A stretch of 33,164 nucleotides of DNA from Vibrio sp. UBA2441 (GCA_002342685.1 DDQN01000090.1:1-33164); one strand, 5' to 3'; counted from the first letter of the stretch, positions 15,457 through 24,427 are shown. Made by a program: numbers and translations. Notes: a model not told the origin generated them from the sequence alone.

Positions 15457-16098
15457 TTTCTGGAGAAACTCCATCGTCAACGTAGACTCGTTTTTCTCAG
15501 ATTCTCTATTACCTTGAAGAAGACGTTCCATATATCTTGCCAATACATCGACTTCTAAATTAACTTTTTTTCCAACCTGAAATTGGTCGATGGTAGTTTC
15601 TTCAGACGTATGAGGCACGATAGTAAGCTTAAAGGCATTCTTTCTAAGATCGTTTACCGTAAGGCTAATACCATCTATAGTAATCGACCCTTTGTAAGCA
15701 ACGTATTTGGTCAGTTCCACAGGCATTTCGACCCAATACTCGGTAGCTCGCCCAACTTGGTCTCTCTGTATTATTTTACCAACACCATCAACATGTCCGG
15801 AAACAATATGGCCGCCAAAGCGTGTGGTCGGTAACATCGCCTTTTCAAGGTTTACTTTATCTCCCGCCTGATACTGGGTAAATCCAGTCATTTTCAGTGT
15901 TTCTAAAGAAAGGTCGGCGGTATAACTATTATCGGTAAAAGCAACAACCGTCAAGCAAACACCATTGGTAGCAATGCTGTCGCCTAATTTAACATCCTGC
16001 ATATCCAATTTGCCTGTATTCACAGTAATAGATATGTCTTCTCCCTTAGGAGTAATAGCAGTTAGTGTACCAACCGCTTCAATAATTCCGGTAAACAT
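15442..16098 (-). CDS. ribE: Riboflavin synthase alpha subunit
   Basis: Dismutates two lumazine molecules to riboflavin and pyrimidinedione. It has 218 residues. The N terminus MFTGIIEAVG is diagnostic, and the protein is a tandem of two lumazine-binding barrels: the first ends near GVCLTVVAF and LSLETLKMTG, the second has HIVSGHVDGVG, GSITIDGISLTVND and VPHTSEETT. Called ribC in E. coli and ribE in most other bacteria. The start is 5 bp after the ribD stop with a poor Shine-Dalgarno, suggesting coupling. An 18-bp duplication marks its 3' end. Confidence 0.96.
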   Translation of the reverse strand: MFTGIIEAVGTLTAITPKGEDISITVNTGKLDMQDVKLGDSIATNGVCLTVVAFTDNSYTADLSLETLKMTGFTQYQAGDKVNLEKAMLPTTRFGGHIVSGHVDGVGKIIQRDQVGRATEYWVEMPVELTKYVAYKGSITIDGISLTVNDLRKNAFKLTIVPHTSEETTIDQFQVGKKVNLEVDVLARYMERLLQGNRESEKNESTLTMEFLQKNGFA

Positions 16099-16103
16099 AA
16101 ATT

Positions 16104-17213
16104 TCAGTCTTTATTAATGTTGGCAATAAGTCGTATGTCACTTCCAACCATACGCATGTCTTTAATGGTTAAATCTACTGCCTGATTCATGCTTTCTAAA
16201 CCAAGTAAATTCACCAGCCCCCGGCCTTCAGACCCCATGAGTTTTGGTGCTATATATACAATCAATTCATCAACGAGATTTTGTTCAATAAAACTAGCAG
16301 CCAGAGTAGCCCCAGCTTCAACCCAGATATGGTTAACATTATGCTGCAGGCAAACCTTATCCAACACATCTTTTACATCCAATCGTCCATTGATATCAAG
16401 TGAAACCACAACGTCACTATCATCAGTATCAGATACCGTAACTATAGCTCCATCACAGTGATACAGCTTAAGATCTTCGGTTAACTGATGGTTTTTATCT
16501 AAAATAATACGACTTGGTTGGCGTAAGTTCTCAATTGGGTATTGTTGTTGCGCAGAAACAGGCAGATCATTCCAGCGCACATTCAATGACGCATTATCAT
16601 CGATAACCGTTTTACTGGTTGAAAGAACAGCACCAGCTAACGCACGAAACTGTTGGACGTCTTTTCTGGCGTCAGAAGAGGTTATCCACTGGCTCTCACC
16701 ATTCTTAAGTGCGGTTTGTCCGTCTAAACTGGCAGCAAGTTTCAACTGAACAAACGGCTTTCCCGTTTTCATTCGTTTAATAAAAGACGGGTTTAATGCA
16801 TTTGAATCCAGCTCTAACAGACCCACATCCACCTTAATGCCTGCTTTTCTAAGGATGTCGATCCCTCTTCCTGCAACCTGAGGGTTTGGGTCTTGCATCG
16901 CACAAACGACTCTAGAAACATTAGCATTGATTAAAGCTTCTGCGCATGGTGGCGTTCGGCCGTAATGGGAACAAGGCTCCAAGGTCACATAAGCTGTCGC
17001 ACCTTTTGCATTTTCCTTTGCCGTTCTTAACGCGAAAACTTCAGCATGAGGTTGTCCGGCTTGATAATGATAACCTTCACCAACGATCGCTTCGCCTTGT
17101 GTTATCACACAGCCCACATTCGGGTTAGGCGCAGTTGTGAAACGGCCTCGCTTTGCAAGCTCAATAGCCCGGGCCATCATCTGGTAATCAAAGTCAGAAA
17201 AAGTAACCTTCAT
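16104..17213 (-). CDS. ribD: Bifunctional riboflavin deaminase/reductase RibD
   Basis: Deaminates and then reduces the pyrimidine intermediate of riboflavin synthesis. It has 369 residues (E. coli 367). The N-terminal cytidine-deaminase-like domain has the zinc site HAE (56-58), C81 and C90 in PCSHYGRTPPC. The C-terminal reductase domain (about 150-365) starts at PFVQLKLAASLDGQTA and includes the conserved QWITS. The ATG lies one base after the nrdR stop, so the genes are co-transcribed. Confidence 0.97.
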   Translation of the reverse strand: MKVTFSDFDYQMMARAIELAKRGRFTTAPNPNVGCVITQGEAIVGEGYHYQAGQPHAEVFALRTAKENAKGATAYVTLEPCSHYGRTPPCAEALINANVSRVVCAMQDPNPQVAGRGIDILRKAGIKVDVGLLELDSNALNPSFIKRMKTGKPFVQLKLAASLDGQTALKNGESQWITSSDARKDVQQFRALAGAVLSTSKTVIDDNASLNVRWNDLPVSAQQQYPIENLRQPSRIILDKNHQLTEDLKLYHCDGAIVTVSDTDDSDVVVSLDINGRLDVKDVLDKVCLQHNVNHIWVEAGATLAASFIEQNLVDELIVYIAPKLMGSEGRGLVNLLGLESMNQAVDLTIKDMRMVGSDIRLIANINKD

Positions 17214-17214
17214 A

Positions 17215-17664
17215 TTAATCTTCCAGTTTGGCTATCTCTTCGCCAAACTCTTTAATATCAGCAAAACTTCGATAAACGGAAGCAAACCGAATATAGGCAA
17301 CTTTATCTAATATTTTTAATTGTTCCATCACCAAGTTACCTATCATGGCACTCGGAACTTCACGTTCACCAGTCGCTCTCAATTTAGACTTGATATTGCT
17401 AATGGAAAGCTCAATGGAGTCCGCGCTCACTGGCCGTTTTTCCAATGCCCTCTGAATACCCCCAACCATTTTATCTTCATTAAATGGTTCGCGGTTGCCA
17501 TTCGACTTGATGACTTTAGGCATCACAAGTTCGGCACTTTCAAAAGTAGTAAAACGTTCATTACAGGCTAAACATTGACGACGACGACGAACTTGATGGC
17601 CATCAGCCACCAAACGTGAATCAATTACTTTAGTATCGTTTTCGGAACAGAACGGGCAATGCAT
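17215..17664 (-). CDS. nrdR: Transcriptional repressor NrdR
   Basis: ATP/dATP-sensing repressor of ribonucleotide reductase operons. It is exactly 149 residues, as in E. coli. The zinc ribbon uses C3, C6, C31 and C34 with the RRRRQCLACNERFTTFE segment; the ATP-cone covers about 48-138 (VIKSNGNREPFNEDKM onward). A strong GGAGG ribosome binding site precedes the ATG. It is the first gene of the riboflavin operon, a conserved gamma-proteobacterial order. Confidence 0.98.
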   Translation of the reverse strand: MHCPFCSENDTKVIDSRLVADGHQVRRRRQCLACNERFTTFESAELVMPKVIKSNGNREPFNEDKMVGGIQRALEKRPVSADSIELSISNIKSKLRATGEREVPSAMIGNLVMEQLKILDKVAYIRFASVYRSFADIKEFGEEIAKLED

Positions 17665-17715
17665 ATTACCTCCGAGGTACTTATTGCTTCCCTACTCTTC
17701 TGAGTTGGCTTCGAG

Positions 17716-17745
17716 TATAGAAACTTTATTATTATTTAATATCAA
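17716..17745 (-). promoter_or_regulatory. Possible nrdR-rib operon promoter
   Basis: TTGATA (17745-17740), 18-bp spacer, TCTATA (17721-17716). It is the best match in the nrdR upstream region; a TATACT two bases further down is an alternative -10. Confidence 0.4.
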
Positions 17746-17782
17746 CACAGTGTAACGGAATTAAAAATCAGTGGCGAGAGAA

Positions 17783-17813
17783 ACAAAAAGGGCCTGTGAT
17801 ATACACAAGCCCT
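17783..17813 (-). terminator. proBA terminator
   Basis: On the minus strand AGGGCTTGTG / CACAGGCCCT (one wobble) with a 4-nt loop, then five T residues. It begins about 19 bp past the proA stop. Confidence 0.92.
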
Positions 17814-17831
17814 ATTTTTATTACTTATTTA

Positions 17832-19100
17832 CTATGGTCTCGGTAAATAATTTGCCTTACCAACCCACTTATAACTGGTTAATTCTTCCAGCCCCATCGG
17901 GCCTCGAGCATGCAATTTCTGAGTGGAAACTGCTACCTCAGCGCCAAGACCAAATTGAGCACCATCAGTAAAGCGGGTAGAAGCATTAACATAAACCGCC
18001 GCAGAGCCGACCGAATTAATAAACAGCTCCGCATTTTCCAGACTATTTGTCATAATTGCATCAGAGTGGCTAGCGTTGTGAATTCGCATATGGTCGATCG
18101 CCTGTGCAATATCATCAACCACTTTAATACCAAGGGTAAAGCTTAACCACTCTGTATCAAAATCGCCCTCTTTTGCATCACGCATCAGAGAAGCACTTTG
18201 TAAAAGAAGCGCCTTTGCTGCGGGCTCTGCCACCAAAGTTACCTTATCTTCAACTTGCTTTGCTAACATTGGTAAAAACTGACGTGCCACCGCTTTATGA
18301 ACTAATAAGGTGTCTAATGAGTTGCATGCAGAAGGACGTTGAACTTTAGAATTTTCTACGACAACTAATGACTTTTCCAAATCCGCACTTTCATCGACAA
18401 ATATATGACTGATGCCAAATCCACCAATAATCACCGGAATAGTGCTGTTCTCTTTACACATTTTGTGCAAACCAGCACCGCCACGCGGAATAATCATATC
18501 CACATATTCATCTAGCTTAAGCAATTGCGAAACCAACTCACGATCTGGTTTTTCAATATACTGAACCGAGGCTGCTGGTAGTTCGGCTTTTTCCAGTGCA
18601 GACTGTATAACCTTAACCAGTTCCATATTCGAATGAAAGGTCTCTTTTCCCCCTCTCAGAATACTGGCATTGCCTGTTTTAAGGCACAGTGCAGCAATAT
18701 CAATAGTCACATTAGGACGCGCTTCATAAATAACGCCAACAACACCGAGTGGAACTCGACGACGTGACAGTGACATCCCGTTTTCCAATACCTTACTATC
18801 AATTTCACTACCCACGGGATCATTCAGGCTAATTACATTTCGCACGTCGTTTGCGATTCCGTGTAATCTTTCGGGGTTCAGCAGTAAACGATCAAGTAGC
18901 GCTTCTGTCAGCCCTGCATCTCTGCCTTTATCAATATCAATTTTATTTGCTGCGAGAATATCTTCTGCATGCGCTTCCAGCTCGTCAGCAATAATAGCCA
19001 GCGCGCGGTTCTTTTGTGCGGTTGGCGCGGTGGCCAGATGAAAAGCAGCGTCTTTTGCTGCTTTTCCCATCAAATTTAGCCCCATATGATTTAATTCCAC
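17832..19100 (-). CDS. proA: Gamma-glutamyl phosphate reductase
   Basis: Reduces gamma-glutamyl phosphate to glutamate semialdehyde in proline synthesis; belongs to the aldehyde dehydrogenase superfamily. It has 422 residues (E. coli 417). The catalytic cysteine is C259 in RPSACNSLDTLLVH. Other motifs are GVIYEARPNVT (122-132), ILRGGKE and MIIPRGGAGLHK. The start is GTG at 19100 with AAGGA 7 nt upstream. It lies 10 bp after proB and precedes a strong terminator, so proBA is a two-gene operon. Confidence 0.97.
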   Translation of the reverse strand: MELNHMGLNLMGKAAKDAAFHLATAPTAQKNRALAIIADELEAHAEDILAANKIDIDKGRDAGLTEALLDRLLLNPERLHGIANDVRNVISLNDPVGSEIDSKVLENGMSLSRRRVPLGVVGVIYEARPNVTIDIAALCLKTGNASILRGGKETFHSNMELVKVIQSALEKAELPAASVQYIEKPDRELVSQLLKLDEYVDMIIPRGGAGLHKMCKENSTIPVIIGGFGISHIFVDESADLEKSLVVVENSKVQRPSACNSLDTLLVHKAVARQFLPMLAKQVEDKVTLVAEPAAKALLLQSASLMRDAKEGDFDTEWLSFTLGIKVVDDIAQAIDHMRIHNASHSDAIMTNSLENAELFINSVGSAAVYVNASTRFTDGAQFGLGAEVAVSTQKLHARGPMGLEELTSYKWVGKANYLPRP

Positions 19101-19110
19101 TGTTCTATCC

Positions 19111-20250
19111 TTACTCGTGAATAACCACTAGATCATCTCGATGTATGACTTCAGACCCATAGTCATAACCTAGTGTACTACCAATATCTTTACTGTGTTT
19201 TCCTGCAATTCTGATCAGATCACTGCTTGAATAACTAGATAACCCTTTAGCAATCACTTGCCCGTGAGAGTTTCTTACTCGTGCAACCTCTCCACGTGCA
19301 AAATTGCCTGTCACTTTAGTGACCCCTTTTGCCAACAAACTGCTGCCACGCTCTACCACCGCCTTAATCGCACCATCATCGATAATGATATCACCAGACG
19401 CAATAGGCCCTGCAAGTATCCAGCGTTTTCTATTCTCTAACGCTTCAGGCAAAGGCAAAAATCGAGTACCGTGTGGTTGTTCGCCCACAGAGTCATAGAT
19501 CACATTATCCGCACTTCCTGCAGCAATGATAACCTCAATACCCGCACGGCGCGCAATATCTGCAGCTTGTAATTTAGTCGCCATCCCGCCAGTTCCTAAG
19601 GTCGTTCCACTACCACCAGCAATCTTACGCAAGGTTTCATCAATAGTGGTAACCTCTCTGATCAGCTCGGCATTGGGATCTTTTCTTGGATCGGCGGTAA
19701 ACAACCCTGGCTGATCAGTTAAAAGAAGCAGTTTGTCCGCTCCACACAAAATTCCAACCAGTGCTGATAAATTATCGTTGTCTCCAACCTTTATCTCGGA
19801 CGTGGCTACGGCATCATTTTCATTGACGATAGGTATGATGTCATTTTCTACCAACGCATTAATGGTATCACGGGCATTTAAAAATCGTTCTCTGTCTTCA
19901 AGATCCGCTCTTGTTAACAGCATCTGACCAATAGTAATACCATAAATAGCAAACAAGGATTCCCAAGTTTGAATAAGTTGGCTTTGGCCCACAGCCGCCA
20001 GCAACTGTTTACTTGCCATTGAGTTAGGAAGTGCAGGATAACCTAAGTGTTCACGTCCGGCAGCGATAGCTCCAGAGGAAACCATCACCACTGAATGTCC
20101 TTTCTTTTTAAGCTCTGCGCACTGGCGAACCAACTCGACCATATGAGCTTTATCCAGCTCTAATGTGCCACCGGTTATGACACTGGTACCTAATTTCACA
20201 ATAATCGTTTTTGATTGTGAATTATTTCCGTGTTGTTGAATTATCGTCAT
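19111..20250 (-). CDS. proB: Glutamate 5-kinase
   Basis: Phosphorylates glutamate to gamma-glutamyl phosphate, the feedback-controlled first step of proline synthesis. It has 379 residues. The amino-acid kinase domain (about 15-260) has VKLGTSVITGG, MVSSGAIAAG, VNENDAVAT and GTGGMATKLQAA. The C-terminal PUA domain (about 283-365) has VERGSSLLAKGV. A short N-terminal extension (MTIIQQHGNNSQS) precedes the first conserved strand; the first ATG is kept for lack of a nearer one. The bases between it and the crl terminator must hold the promoter, which I cannot define. Confidence 0.97.
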   Translation of the reverse strand: MTIIQQHGNNSQSKTIIVKLGTSVITGGTLELDKAHMVELVRQCAELKKKGHSVVMVSSGAIAAGREHLGYPALPNSMASKQLLAAVGQSQLIQTWESLFAIYGITIGQMLLTRADLEDRERFLNARDTINALVENDIIPIVNENDAVATSEIKVGDNDNLSALVGILCGADKLLLLTDQPGLFTADPRKDPNAELIREVTTIDETLRKIAGGSGTTLGTGGMATKLQAADIARRAGIEVIIAAGSADNVIYDSVGEQPHGTRFLPLPEALENRKRWILAGPIASGDIIIDDGAIKAVVERGSSLLAKGVTKVTGNFARGEVARVRNSHGQVIAKGLSSYSSSDLIRIAGKHSKDIGSTLGYDYGSEVIHRDDLVVIHE

Positions 20251-20319
20251 ACTGAATACATTTAGGAAAACGGCAAATTAGATAATGTTTTATCAATCAA
20301 TACCGGATTACACAAGCAG

Positions 20320-20343
20320 AAAAGGCGCTAAAAAGCGCCTTTT
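20320..20343 (-). terminator. crl terminator
   Basis: AAAAGGCGCT / AGCGCCTTTT, perfect 10-bp stem with a 4-base loop and T-rich arms on both strands. It serves crl on the minus strand and isolates proBA. Confidence 0.93.
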
Positions 20344-20372
20344 GGAATAAATCATAATTATTGCTAGGTAAA

Positions 20373-20777
20373 TTAGCTTAATTCTTCTGAATCTTTATGA
20401 AAAACCAGCTTAAGCTCAAATCGTTCTTCCAATACTTTATTCAGCTTAACAATGAAGTCTCTTTGAGTTCTAGCAACCTCATCTTGTGCTTTTTTAGGCA
20501 CTTTAGACGCTTTCCAGTCACCCGCTTTGTTATACAAGCCAAGCTTAACCTTAGCAACATAACTGCTTTGGTTATCTACTAAGCTTCCCGCATCCAACTC
20601 CAACCACCAGCCCCAAAACTCTCGTTCTTCTGGTGATTGTTTATCATCGACACAAACTGATAGACAATCAAACAAATAGTGACCATCTTTCGAATCAGAC
20701 TCTCTTAAATAAGGACCGATCGCTCTTAACGCAGAAAGCAATCGAAAATGAGTTGGTGTCGCTGTCACCTCTGTCAT
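20373..20777 (-). CDS. crl: Sigma-S assembly factor Crl
   Basis: Binds RpoS and favours sigma-S holoenzyme formation in stationary phase. From the ATG at 20777 it has 134 residues (E. coli 133). Family signatures visible are PTHFRLLSALRAIGPYLRE at about 7-25, FDCLSVCVDDK and EFWGWWLELD. Six further codons with two more ATGs lie in frame upstream. I chose 20777 because GGAG is 6 nt before it and the length then fits the family. It is monocistronic between its own terminator and frsA. Confidence 0.95.
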   Translation of the reverse strand: MTEVTATPTHFRLLSALRAIGPYLRESDSKDGHYLFDCLSVCVDDKQSPEEREFWGWWLELDAGSLVDNQSSYVAKVKLGLYNKAGDWKASKVPKKAQDEVARTQRDFIVKLNKVLEERFELKLVFHKDSEELS

Positions 20778-20853
20778 ATAAAACTCCATTTTCATATACG
20801 CCTAAACCACTTCAAGATTAAATAATCCGTTAATTTAAAGTGACTTAAATCTA

Positions 20854-20859
20854 ATTATA
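20854..20859 (-). promoter_or_regulatory. Possible crl promoter -10
   Basis: TATAAT on the minus strand, 77 bp before the crl start. The best -35 candidate (TTAGTA, 16-bp spacer) is poor. Confidence 0.35.
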
Positions 20860-20921
20860 TTAGTTTCGCACGTAATACTAACGTACAAGTCTATGCTATA
20901 CGCAAATGAGAGCACCTGTCA

Positions 20922-22163
20922 TTAGATTAATTCATCTTCAAGCCACTTTATCGCCAAATCTAGCGATTGCTCATATCCTACCGAAATAGATTTTGACGAT
21001 ATCTGCTTAGCTTTACCGTAATGGCTAAATAAAGCAGCGAGTTTATTATCTGAAAGTGGAGAAACCGGATCTCCTTCCAGTGCGAGCGCCAAAATAGGCA
21101 CTTTAGTTCTTTTACTGGTTAGAAAACCTTGAATTTTCAATGACCAGGCGAGCATCTGACCAGCGAGACTATTAATATCTACCGCTTGCTTCCCTAACCT
21201 AGAGGCAAGTACATCCAGATACATCTTCGACATATTTTTTAATTTTTCTGGAGATGAAAACATATCATGAATAGGAGCGCCAAGGGCAACGCACGCTTTT
21301 ATTTTATCTTGTTCCATAAAAGAGAGTCGTAGCATCGCATTGCCACCAAAACGGTAACCTAACAACCCTACTTTATGGTGGTCAACCCAAGGTAACCCAG
21401 GCAGCTCATCCAATACTGCACGATGTAACTTGCAAGAGTCTTCAGTTAACTGCCAATGGCTACTACTTCCAATAGAAGGCATATCTACCGTCAGCATCGC
21501 TATCTCTTTTTCGGCAAGATAATCTCTAAAAATACGCCACATGTCTGTCTGTAAACTATCTAAACCAGCGCTTACAATTACAACAGGTAATGGTCTCTTT
21601 GTATGCGGTAAGTGAAGATTAACCTGTATATTTTTTCCTTGAAATGGCACGTTTATCTGACGAGTAATATATCGACTGGCCTGCATGGCTTCGACATAAG
21701 CTGAGTTCGCAAGCACCTGAGCCTGAATAGCCAGATTATCCCCTTTTAAGTGAGGGTACGCTGCGATACTAAAACACAAGCTAGCAGTAAAGTACTCATC
21801 AGCGGCCTCATCACCCTCTAATTCCGCACCTTTCTTTTGATGATGCATTGCCAAATTGGACCACTCATAAGCCCAATTTCCGGGACGATAACCAATGACG
21901 GTATCTAACCAACCATCTTCTGTTCTGGAGTGTGTTGAAGATGCGATTCGAGCGAGGACTTCTTCTTGCTCTATCGGGTCAATACCTTGCCATATCCATT
22001 GATATCGACGAAGGTTTCGATACCATGCAAAATGTTCTCTCTCTTTTTTTTGATCCAGAAATTCAACACTGCTTGGCATATATTGGATAAGGTTTGATGT
22101 TTCTTTCCCCTGCTTATGCTTCTTAAATAGCGTTTCAGAGAGGTTTTTTTGACTTTCAGGCAT
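20922..22163 (-). CDS. frsA: Esterase-like FrsA (DUF1100)
   Basis: Alpha/beta-hydrolase-fold protein of the FrsA/YafA family, 413 residues (E. coli 414). In enterics it binds IIA-Glc and influences the fermentation/respiration balance; its catalytic activity in Vibrio has been debated. The C-terminal fold carries VVIVSAGLDSLQTDMWR (about 195-210) and LTVDMPSIGSSS. At the nucleophile elbow the sequence is GYRFGG (269-274), with arginine in place of the serine of GxSxG; this is usual for the family and argues against ordinary serine-esterase chemistry. The start ATG at 22163 is just after the gpt terminator, so it has its own promoter. Confidence 0.94.
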   Translation of the reverse strand: MPESQKNLSETLFKKHKQGKETSNLIQYMPSSVEFLDQKKEREHFAWYRNLRRYQWIWQGIDPIEQEEVLARIASSTHSRTEDGWLDTVIGYRPGNWAYEWSNLAMHHQKKGAELEGDEAADEYFTASLCFSIAAYPHLKGDNLAIQAQVLANSAYVEAMQASRYITRQINVPFQGKNIQVNLHLPHTKRPLPVVIVSAGLDSLQTDMWRIFRDYLAEKEIAMLTVDMPSIGSSSHWQLTEDSCKLHRAVLDELPGLPWVDHHKVGLLGYRFGGNAMLRLSFMEQDKIKACVALGAPIHDMFSSPEKLKNMSKMYLDVLASRLGKQAVDINSLAGQMLAWSLKIQGFLTSKRTKVPILALALEGDPVSPLSDNKLAALFSHYGKAKQISSKSISVGYEQSLDLAIKWLEDELI

Positions 22164-22201
22164 AGCGACAACTAAGGATGAAGAACATAACTATATAATA
22201 T

Positions 22202-22233
22202 AAAAAAAAATGCCCCTATACAGGGGCATTTTT
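22202..22233 (-). terminator. Purine permease-gpt terminator
   Basis: AAAAATGCCCCT / AGGGGCATTTTT, perfect 12-bp stem with a 4-nt loop and a long T-tract on the minus strand. It lies 23 bp past the gpt stop. Confidence 0.95.
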
Positions 22234-22255
22234 ACAAATATGTGGATAAAACTAA

Positions 22256-22714
22256 TTATTTCTTGTTGATCGGATCAACAAAAGCAATTTCCATATCCCA
22301 TGGCTGTTCAATCCATGTGTCTTGGGCAATATCAACAATATATTCATCTACTAAATCAGCACCTGCTGGTTTAGCACAGACAGTGATCAATTTCGCTTTT
22401 GGATACATTTCGCGAATTTGACGCGCTGTATCACCACTATCGACCAAATCGTCAACGATTAAATAACCTTCACCATCACCTTCAGGCGCTTTTAATACTG
22501 ACATATCACGTTGGTGATCATGGTCATAGCTTGAAATGCAGACCGTATCCACATAGCGAATACCTAGCTCACGAGCTAGAATTGCAGCAGGAACTAAGCC
22601 TCCACGACTAACGCCAATAATACCTTTCCACTGTTCTGCAGGCATTTGACGCTCTGCTAACTGGCGACAATACATATGCATATTGTCCCAAGTAATGATG
22701 AATTTATTACTCAT
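22256..22714 (-). CDS. gpt: Xanthine-guanine phosphoribosyltransferase
   Basis: Purine salvage enzyme that makes GMP and XMP from guanine or xanthine and PRPP. It has 152 residues, the same as E. coli Gpt. The PRPP-binding loop LIVDDLVDSGDTA spans 85-97, and the early loop is GVSRGGLVPA (34-43). The C-terminal base-contacting region DTWIEQPWDMEI is conserved. It starts 56 bp after a purine permease and is probably co-transcribed with it, linking uptake of the base to its conversion. Confidence 0.97.
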   Translation of the reverse strand: MSNKFIITWDNMHMYCRQLAERQMPAEQWKGIIGVSRGGLVPAAILARELGIRYVDTVCISSYDHDHQRDMSVLKAPEGDGEGYLIVDDLVDSGDTARQIREMYPKAKLITVCAKPAGADLVDEYIVDIAQDTWIEQPWDMEIAFVDPINKK

Positions 22715-22742
22715 ATTAATAATACCTGTTCTGGCTCGATAA

Positions 22743-22768
22743 GTTAGAGCGAGTTAAAGCGCCCTAAC
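22743..22768 (-). repeat. Intercistronic hairpin between permease and gpt
   Basis: GTTAGGGCG / CGCTCTAAC on the minus strand (9 bp, one wobble) with an 8-nt loop, directly after the permease stop. It has no T-tract, so it is more likely an mRNA stabiliser or processing site than a terminator. Confidence 0.6.
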
Positions 22769-22770
22769 AA

Positions 22771-24060
22771 TTATGCAAAAGCAAATTTAAGTGCAAAAAC
22801 GGCAGCTAAAGCCCAAACACTAATAGAAACGTCACGGCCTTTACCACTAAATAACTTAATTACAGCATATGAGATAAAGCCTAACGCGATACCGTCTGCA
22901 ATTGAGTAAGTCAGTGGCATTAGTAAACAGATTACGACTACAGGTGCAGCCTCTGTTAAATCACGCCAATCGATTGATACTAGGCCCGACATCATAAGAA
23001 TCGCTACATAAAATAGCGCTCCAGAAGTCGCGTATGCTGGGATCATACCTGCTAATGGCGAGAAGAATAATGCAAGTAGGAACAAAATGCCAACGACAAC
23101 TGCAGTTAATCCAGTACGGCCACCCGAAGCAACACCAGCAACACTTTCAATATATGACGTTGTATTAGACGTTCCCAAAAGTGCACCAACAGAGGTCGCC
23201 GTTGAGTCAGCCAACAACGCACGGTTAAGGCGAGGTATTTTACCATCCGCTTTAATCAGGTTCGCTTTAGTAGCGACACCCACCAAAGTACCTGCTGTAT
23301 CAAACAGATCTACAAACAAGAACGCAAACACGACAGAAATCATGCCAACATCAAATACCGCAGAAAGATCAAGCTGCATAAAAGTTGGGGCAATGCTTGG
23401 CGGCGCAGAGATAACCCCCTGAAATTGAACATCACCAAATAGGATACCCAGGCCAGTTACCGCCAAGATAGCAATCATAACTGCTGCTTTAAAACCACGA
23501 TGAACAAGCCCAATAGTAAGGAAAAAACCAACCGCAGCTAAAACACCTTGTACCGATGTTACGGAGCCCAAAGAAACAAGCGTCGCTGGATTATCACTAA
23601 CAATACCCGCACCTTGCAAAGCAATAAAGGCTAAAAACAAACCGATACCTGCTGAGATACCAGTACGTAAGGACATCGGAATAGAATTGATAATCCACTC
23701 ACGGATCTTAAATATACTTAGTAAAATGAACAAAACACCAGATACGAAAACCGCACCTAGTGCCACTTGCCATGTATAACCCATACCAAACACAACGGAG
23801 TAGGTAAAGAAGGCGTTCAATCCCATTCCCGGCGCTTGTGCGATAGGATAATTAGCAATAAGCCCCATAATGAAACAGCCAATCGCCGCTGCCAAGCACG
23901 TGGCGGCAAATATAGCACCGCGGTCCATTCCAGTTTCTGACAAGATGGCAGGGTTTACAAAAATGATATACGCCATGGTAAGAAAGGTAGTCATCCCTGC
24001 GATCACTTCAGTGCGAACATTTGTTCCATTTTCACTGAGCTTAAATAGCTTCTCCAGCAT
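22771..24060 (-). CDS. NCS2/AzgA-family purine permease
   Basis: Proton-coupled purine base importer, 429 residues with about 12-14 hydrophobic segments. AzgA-type signatures: MTTFLTMAYIIFVNP (24-38), QAPGMGLNAFFTY (74-86), FVDLFDTAGTLVGV and STATSVGALLGTSNTTSYIES. Similar to E. coli AdeQ/PurP and GhxP; adenine versus guanine/hypoxanthine specificity cannot be told from sequence alone. The gpt gene downstream favours guanine, hypoxanthine or xanthine as substrate. A PurR-like operator lies in the leader just downstream of a likely start point, so repression by purines is expected. Confidence 0.93.
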   Translation of the reverse strand: MLEKLFKLSENGTNVRTEVIAGMTTFLTMAYIIFVNPAILSETGMDRGAIFAATCLAAAIGCFIMGLIANYPIAQAPGMGLNAFFTYSVVFGMGYTWQVALGAVFVSGVLFILLSIFKIREWIINSIPMSLRTGISAGIGLFLAFIALQGAGIVSDNPATLVSLGSVTSVQGVLAAVGFFLTIGLVHRGFKAAVMIAILAVTGLGILFGDVQFQGVISAPPSIAPTFMQLDLSAVFDVGMISVVFAFLFVDLFDTAGTLVGVATKANLIKADGKIPRLNRALLADSTATSVGALLGTSNTTSYIESVAGVASGGRTGLTAVVVGILFLLALFFSPLAGMIPAYATSGALFYVAILMMSGLVSIDWRDLTEAAPVVVICLLMPLTYSIADGIALGFISYAVIKLFSGKGRDVSISVWALAAVFALKFAFA

Positions 24061-24090
24061 AATATGTTTCCCTAAACAAAAATAAATAAG

Positions 24091-24106
24091 TAGTAAACGA
24101 TTGCGT
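24091..24106. promoter_or_regulatory. PurR-like operator upstream of purine permease
   Basis: TAGTAAACGATTGCGT matches the enterobacterial PurR box ACGCAAACGTTTGCGT at 12 of 16 positions. A second TAAACGATTG copy follows after 2 bp (24106-24115), giving two half-overlapping weak boxes. It sits just downstream of the predicted transcription start. Confidence 0.65.
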
Positions 24107-24121
24107 AAACGATTGGCAGGA

Positions 24122-24150
24122 ATTATAAAGTCATCAAATTACAAATTCCA
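24122..24150 (-). promoter_or_regulatory. Possible purine permease promoter
   Basis: -10 TATAAT (24127-24122), 17-bp spacer, weak -35 TGGAAT (24150-24145). Expected start near 24115, within the PurR-like site. Confidence 0.5.
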
Positions 24151-24420
24151 GCCCGATTAGCCTTAAAGATGCCAAATAGATTAAATTTGCTCGCCTTAGA
24201 TTGTTAGTAAGTGAACAACAAAATTTATAACTATCTAATATAAAACAATTAAAACCATATCAGGACTAACATTTTACACTGGTTTTTTTTTGCACTACCG
24301 TTAAATTTTATTGGCTTTTATGGGCAAAAAACCAATACGCTAACTACTAATTATGGCTAATTACAGGAAGGAGTATAAACAAACACGCATAATACAAATA
24401 AATGTAATGGATTACATTTA
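24151..24420. other. Intergenic DNA with no recognised feature
   Basis: About 270 bp of AT-rich sequence between the permease promoter and the terminator of the small RNA. No ORF with a ribosome binding site and no convincing hairpin. A purine riboswitch was looked for on the minus strand and is absent. Confidence 0.5.
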
Positions 24421-24427
24421 AAATATA

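Noticed and set aside
16946..17128. Plus-strand ORFs over ribD and other rib genes
   Set aside because: Shadow frames of conserved enzymes without ribosome binding sites.
22771..24060. Assigning the permease a specific name such as adeQ or ghxP
   Set aside because: Sequence features place it in the AzgA group, but substrate specificity cannot be separated without a phylogeny or assay.
24225..24290. ATATGG-containing segment upstream of the purine permease on the minus strand, considered as a purine riboswitch
   Set aside because: The conserved GTTTCTACC core and the three-stem pairing are absent.
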